Shown: positions 13,271-16,100 of the stretch, one piece after another
Layout: the number at the start of each line of letters is the position of its first letter
Position numbering within the stretch: position 1 is the stretch's first letter
Assembly: GCA_017415945.1 (NCBI GenBank)
Contig: JAFQDR010000136.1
Location: 1-16,100, forward strand
Origin: Oscillospiraceae bacterium
GTDB lineage: Bacteria > Bacillota_A > Clostridia > Oscillospirales > Oscillospiraceae
DNA length: 16,100 nt
Direction: 5' to 3'
The notes under the pieces: generated by a model
Databases searched by the model: none
Told to the model about the DNA's origin: nothing
Seen by the model: only the letters and a program-made list of their open reading frames with translations
Made by a program: the position numbers and the translations under genes

Positions 13271-15093
13271 AGGCGAGCGCTTCCCGCCGCATGGGCCTTT
13301 GCATGGCGGATCTGCTTGGGCTCGCCCCCCGTAATGGCCGCAGGTGCCCCGGGGGTGATCCTGCCGCCCATAAGAGCGGCAATATCCCCGCTGATCCCCT
13401 GCACCATTTGGGGTTCGGCCTTTTTTGCCAGCATCAGTGCCAGCTGCATATAGTCCGCCAGCTTGCGGCGCAGCCCCGCCTGTGCGGTCATACGCTGCAT
13501 CAGTCCGTCCTTGCCCTCGAAATCCATCATCTCCAGACACACCATGGCTTGCTCCGTGCGATTGGGGTCAAACAACCCCGCCCCGTACAGCTGCAAGGCC
13601 AGCTCATTTTGTGCCATGCGTGAGTAGGCATCCTGCCTCTGGGCGGAGATCTTGATATCGAACACAGGCAGACGATAGCCCATATCCTCTCCGTGGAAGC
13701 TGCCCTGATACACCGGCAGCAGTCCGCCGTTGTCAAAGCTGACGAAGCGGTCGCCGCCCATACCCGTAATGCGGAACTGGCGGGGCAGATCGTAGAACTG
13801 GCGGATGAGCTCAATGCACAGCTCTATGATCTCTCCGTAGGCCCGATAGCTGGTGCGGATGGCATCGCGGCTGCCCTTGCCGCTGGCCTCCTGCAGTGCC
13901 GCAATGGCAGAGGCAGCGGTGACCCCCGATGCAATATTGCCCGTAGAGGTCTCGGTGTTGCCGCTGGTCTCACGCAGCTCCTGAATGGTTCGGTCCAGCA
14001 CTGCCACATAGTTGCCGTCCAGACCCGTATGCTCGATGCGGCGAAGATGATCCTCGTTCACAGAGCCCGTGGTATGGACAATGGGTGCGCTCAAGTCCAG
14101 AAATTCTCCCTCATTGACAGTGCCGTCCCCACGGGAGAAGTAACGAGGGGTTGCCCCCACCATGGCATTTTTCACGAAAGCGGTCTTCATCAAATCGATC
14201 TCTGTCTGGGGGTTCTTGCACAGGTCCACAAAGCCGTAGCCGCAGGGACTGCCCTCCACGGGGAACAAGGCATCGAACACAAAGGGATAACGCCCATGGT
14301 CGTACAGGCCCGTGCCTGCCAGCAGGGGATCGTTTTCCGTGGCATAGAGCACCACATCCTCCACATACTTCACATACTGCAGGGTGTTCACCCCGTCGAT
14401 GGGCTTGTGGTAATAGGCCTCCACCACGGTCACTTTGTCAGATGTATCCACCGCATCATCATAGAGAAAGCGTGTGGCAATAAAGCCGCCGCTTTTCAGC
14501 TTCCCGGACAGCAGCTCGGGATATTGCTCACGGAGCAGCTCCTTATCCACCGCCTCGGTGTGGAACACATAGCGGGAGTGTCGGATGTCCGTGACCCCCG
14601 GCTCCCAAAACAGGTTCAGCAGATTCACCCGCTCAATGGCAATGTCACCCAAGCCGTTCAGCTTGCTTGCATCCCATACCACCTTGTACACCCCTGTACC
14701 TGTTTTCAGCTTCTGCCACATAACATGGGAGTAGGTATGCTCAAAGCGGTTCTGCTCCAGCACACAGGGCAAAATCTTGCTCAGCAGCCGTGCCTGCTCC
14801 TTATCCGATGCCTCACGGGGCAAAATCACGGGAGCGGGATAGGCGTCCATCATGTCCGCATGCTTGGATACGATGACATTGTGGAGCCAGCCACTGACAG
14901 AGCGAAAGCTCTTGTCACGAGCAAGGTGCTGCTCCTCCATGGTATTGCGCAGCTTCCACCAATTCTCACTGGCAAGGATGCGCCGCTCGGTCTGCGCCTT
15001 GCCTGTTTTGTATTTTTGCAGGACGGCAGTCAGTGCCTTCACCTGCTCCGTCCCAATCACGGGAGTATCCCGTATCAAATGTTCTTCATTCAA
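13267..15093 (-). CDS. Portal protein
   Basis: 608 residues from a TTG start at 15093 (LNEEHLIRDTPVIG), placed after AAAGGAAAAAGGAACA. The in-frame ATG at 15195 would force translation through repeat copy 3, and the next in-frame ATG would remove conserved sequence. Features of portal proteins include the region LRETSGNTETSTGNIASGVT followed by AASAIAALQEASGKGS (tunnel-loop and stem helices), preceded by MVGATPRYFSRGDGTVNEGE, and a helical C-terminus. At about 600 residues it is in the size range of podovirus-type portals. It forms the dodecameric DNA gate of the capsid and docks the terminase encoded just upstream. Confidence 0.9.
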   Translation of the reverse strand: MNEEHLIRDTPVIGTEQVKALTAVLQKYKTGKAQTERRILASENWWKLRNTMEEQHLARDKSFRSVSGWLHNVIVSKHADMMDAYPAPVILPREASDKEQARLLSKILPCVLEQNRFEHTYSHVMWQKLKTGTGVYKVVWDASKLNGLGDIAIERVNLLNLFWEPGVTDIRHSRYVFHTEAVDKELLREQYPELLSGKLKSGGFIATRFLYDDAVDTSDKVTVVEAYYHKPIDGVNTLQYVKYVEDVVLYATENDPLLAGTGLYDHGRYPFVFDALFPVEGSPCGYGFVDLCKNPQTEIDLMKTAFVKNAMVGATPRYFSRGDGTVNEGEFLDLSAPIVHTTGSVNEDHLRRIEHTGLDGNYVAVLDRTIQELRETSGNTETSTGNIASGVTAASAIAALQEASGKGSRDAIRTSYRAYGEIIELCIELIRQFYDLPRQFRITGMGGDRFVSFDNGGLLPVYQGSFHGEDMGYRLPVFDIKISAQRQDAYSRMAQNELALQLYGAGLFDPNRTEQAMVCLEMMDFEGKDGLMQRMTAQAGLRRKLADYMQLALMLAKKAEPQMVQGISGDIAALMGGRITPGAPAAITGGEPKQIRHAKAHAAGSARL

Positions 15094-15132
15094 TGTTCCT
15101 TTTTCCTTTCTAAAATTTCCGTTGCACCCATA

Positions 15133-15248
15133 AGCCTCCCCTGCGATCAGGGGAGGTGGCACGGCGAATGCCGTGACGGAGAGGTCGATTCGCAATGCTT
15201 ACCTCTCGGTCTCGCGTTGCTCGACAGCTCTCCTTAAGAGGAGAGCCT
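15133..15248. repeat. Composite hairpin repeat, copy 3
   Basis: About 116 bp, inverted relative to copies 1 and 2. Read on the minus strand it shows hairpin CTCTCCTCTTAAGGAGAG, hairpin GAGCAACGCGAGACC, box GAGAGGT, inverse box CGACCTCTCCGTCA, the hairpin CGGCATTCGCCG (shared exactly with copy 2) and a terminal hairpin CCTCCCCTGATCGCAGGGGA. It fills the gap between the terminase stop (15250) and the portal start (15093). Confidence 0.85.
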
Positions 15249-15249
15249 A

Positions 15250-16100
15250 TTATTTCATTTGGTTCAGCGGGTCGGTCAGGTACACCACCCCTTCCTCCTT
15301 CACCACAGGCCGCACGGGCTTGGACATACACATATAGCGCACCTCGTCCGCCACATGATCCTCCAGCGTGGTATCCAGATCCTCGGGCCGTGTGGGACTG
15401 TACATCATTAGGGGCATGGTGCGGATAAAAGCCTTGCAGGTATCGAACACATACATCCGCGCATAGCCGTTCTCGTCGAACTGCAAACGGTAATGCACCT
15501 GCATCCAGCCGGGAATGCGCTCATTGTCCCCGGGCGTGAAGTAAATGCCGTACCGTGCCGCCGTGTCCGCAATGCTTTCCCCGCGGCTGGCATCCCAAAT
15601 GGCGGGGTCTGCCACACTGTCTGTGATTTTCCGCCCCTTCAGCCACGGATGCTCCCGCTCAAAGGCCGCGATCCGCCGAAATTGCTCATCGGGGGTCTGC
15701 TTCACCCCCTCATCGGGGGTTGCGGTACAGCCATAGATTTCTGCGATGCGGTACAGCACCCCATCGGGATCGATGGCCCAGTACCCAAGGGAGAAGGGCT
15801 TGTTGTACCCAAAGTCATAGCTTCGCATAATGTTCCATGCCCGCTTGTCCCCTCTGTTCAAATCAAAGGGCTTGATGACGTGGGTGAATCGATGCTGCCC
15901 CACCGCCTCTTCCGGGCTAATACCCGCCGCCTCGCACAGCACAGGGTCAGGCTCCGTGCGGAAGTCCTCGAAGAACTGTCCCTCGAAAATATCCCATCGT
16001 CCGTAGAGCCACGCCTCCCGCAGCTTTGGGGGCAGTGCCTCCAGCTGCTTGATATAGTCCGGCTGACTCTCCATCAAGGCCTTGTTGTCCGTCACCAGAC
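15250..16100 (-). CDS. terL: Terminase large subunit, C-terminal nuclease part (truncated by window edge)
   Basis: The frame is open to the window edge, so the N-terminal ATPase is not visible. About 283 codons are seen. The RNase H-like nuclease acidic residues appear in order: SYDFGYNKP (first Asp), TDSVADPAIWD (second) and LEDHVADEVRYMCMS (last), the Terminase_6C plan. The linker PPKLREAWLYGRWDIFEGQF before it is also typical, a common landmark between ATPase and nuclease. The protein packages DNA through the portal and cuts the concatemer. It is the most upstream gene visible in the late operon. Confidence 0.94.
   Translation of the reverse strand, partial: LVTDNKALMESQPDYIKQLEALPPKLREAWLYGRWDIFEGQFFEDFRTEPDPVLCEAAGISPEEAVGQHRFTHVIKPFDLNRGDKRAWNIMRSYDFGYNKPFSLGYWAIDPDGVLYRIAEIYGCTATPDEGVKQTPDEQFRRIAAFEREHPWLKGRKITDSVADPAIWDASRGESIADTAARYGIYFTPGDNERIPGWMQVHYRLQFDENGYARMYVFDTCKAFIRTMPLMMYSPTRPEDLDTTLEDHVADEVRYMCMSKPVRPVVKEEGVVYLTDPLNQMK

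Overview
The window looks like the left flank of a prophage, or prophage-like element, in a Gram-positive gut-type Clostridia genome (Oscillospiraceae-like; inferred). Grounds are strong AAGGAGG-type ribosome sites, CCA-encoding tRNA genes, a Bacillota-specific Prp protease homologue, GC-rich phage genes and several kinds of hairpin-rich intergenic repeat typical of such genomes. No integrase, repressor or attachment site is in view.

Layout. At 1-297 there is a leftward tRNA operon (Gly-UCC, Arg-UCU, His-GUG, the last cut by the window edge) with a consensus promoter at 269-297. A hairpin repeat at 340-412 separates it from the phage genes. Nearly everything else is one leftward late operon, transcribed from right to left: terminase large subunit (C-terminal part only), portal, Prp-type protease, scaffold-like protein, N4-gp56-type major capsid protein and a 579-residue helical protein. 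After an accessory region come a DUF859-like adsorption protein, a 304-residue helical virion-like protein, three virion/appendage candidates, a small membrane protein, a Hol44-type holin and an M15 peptidase endolysin. There are no recognisable tail tube, tape-measure or head-tail connector genes, which suggests a short-tailed (podovirus-like) or reduced particle.

Two things stand out. (1) Prp lies directly upstream of two genes whose products begin with an L27-like NLQ(L/M)(F/L)A motif, the known Prp cleavage signature. This points to a self-contained capsid maturation module: protease, scaffold and capsid. (2) The late operon is interrupted at about 6.6-9.4 kb by three rightward paralogous genes for zinc-ribbon membrane proteins. 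Each has a nearly identical sigma-A promoter (TTGAAA or TTGCAA, 17-base spacer, TATACT), and each converges on a leftward gene or gene remnant. The two small copies have matching terminators. The array looks like a repeatedly duplicated prophage cassette expressed in the lysogen, of unknown function. It is the best candidate here for something undescribed.

Interspersed repeats sit in the gaps between structural genes: three copies of a roughly 115-170 bp composite hairpin element (1311-1478, 12357-12479, 15133-15248) and two identical 51 bp copies of another (8253-8303, 11190-11240). The latter pair flank one complete accessory unit.
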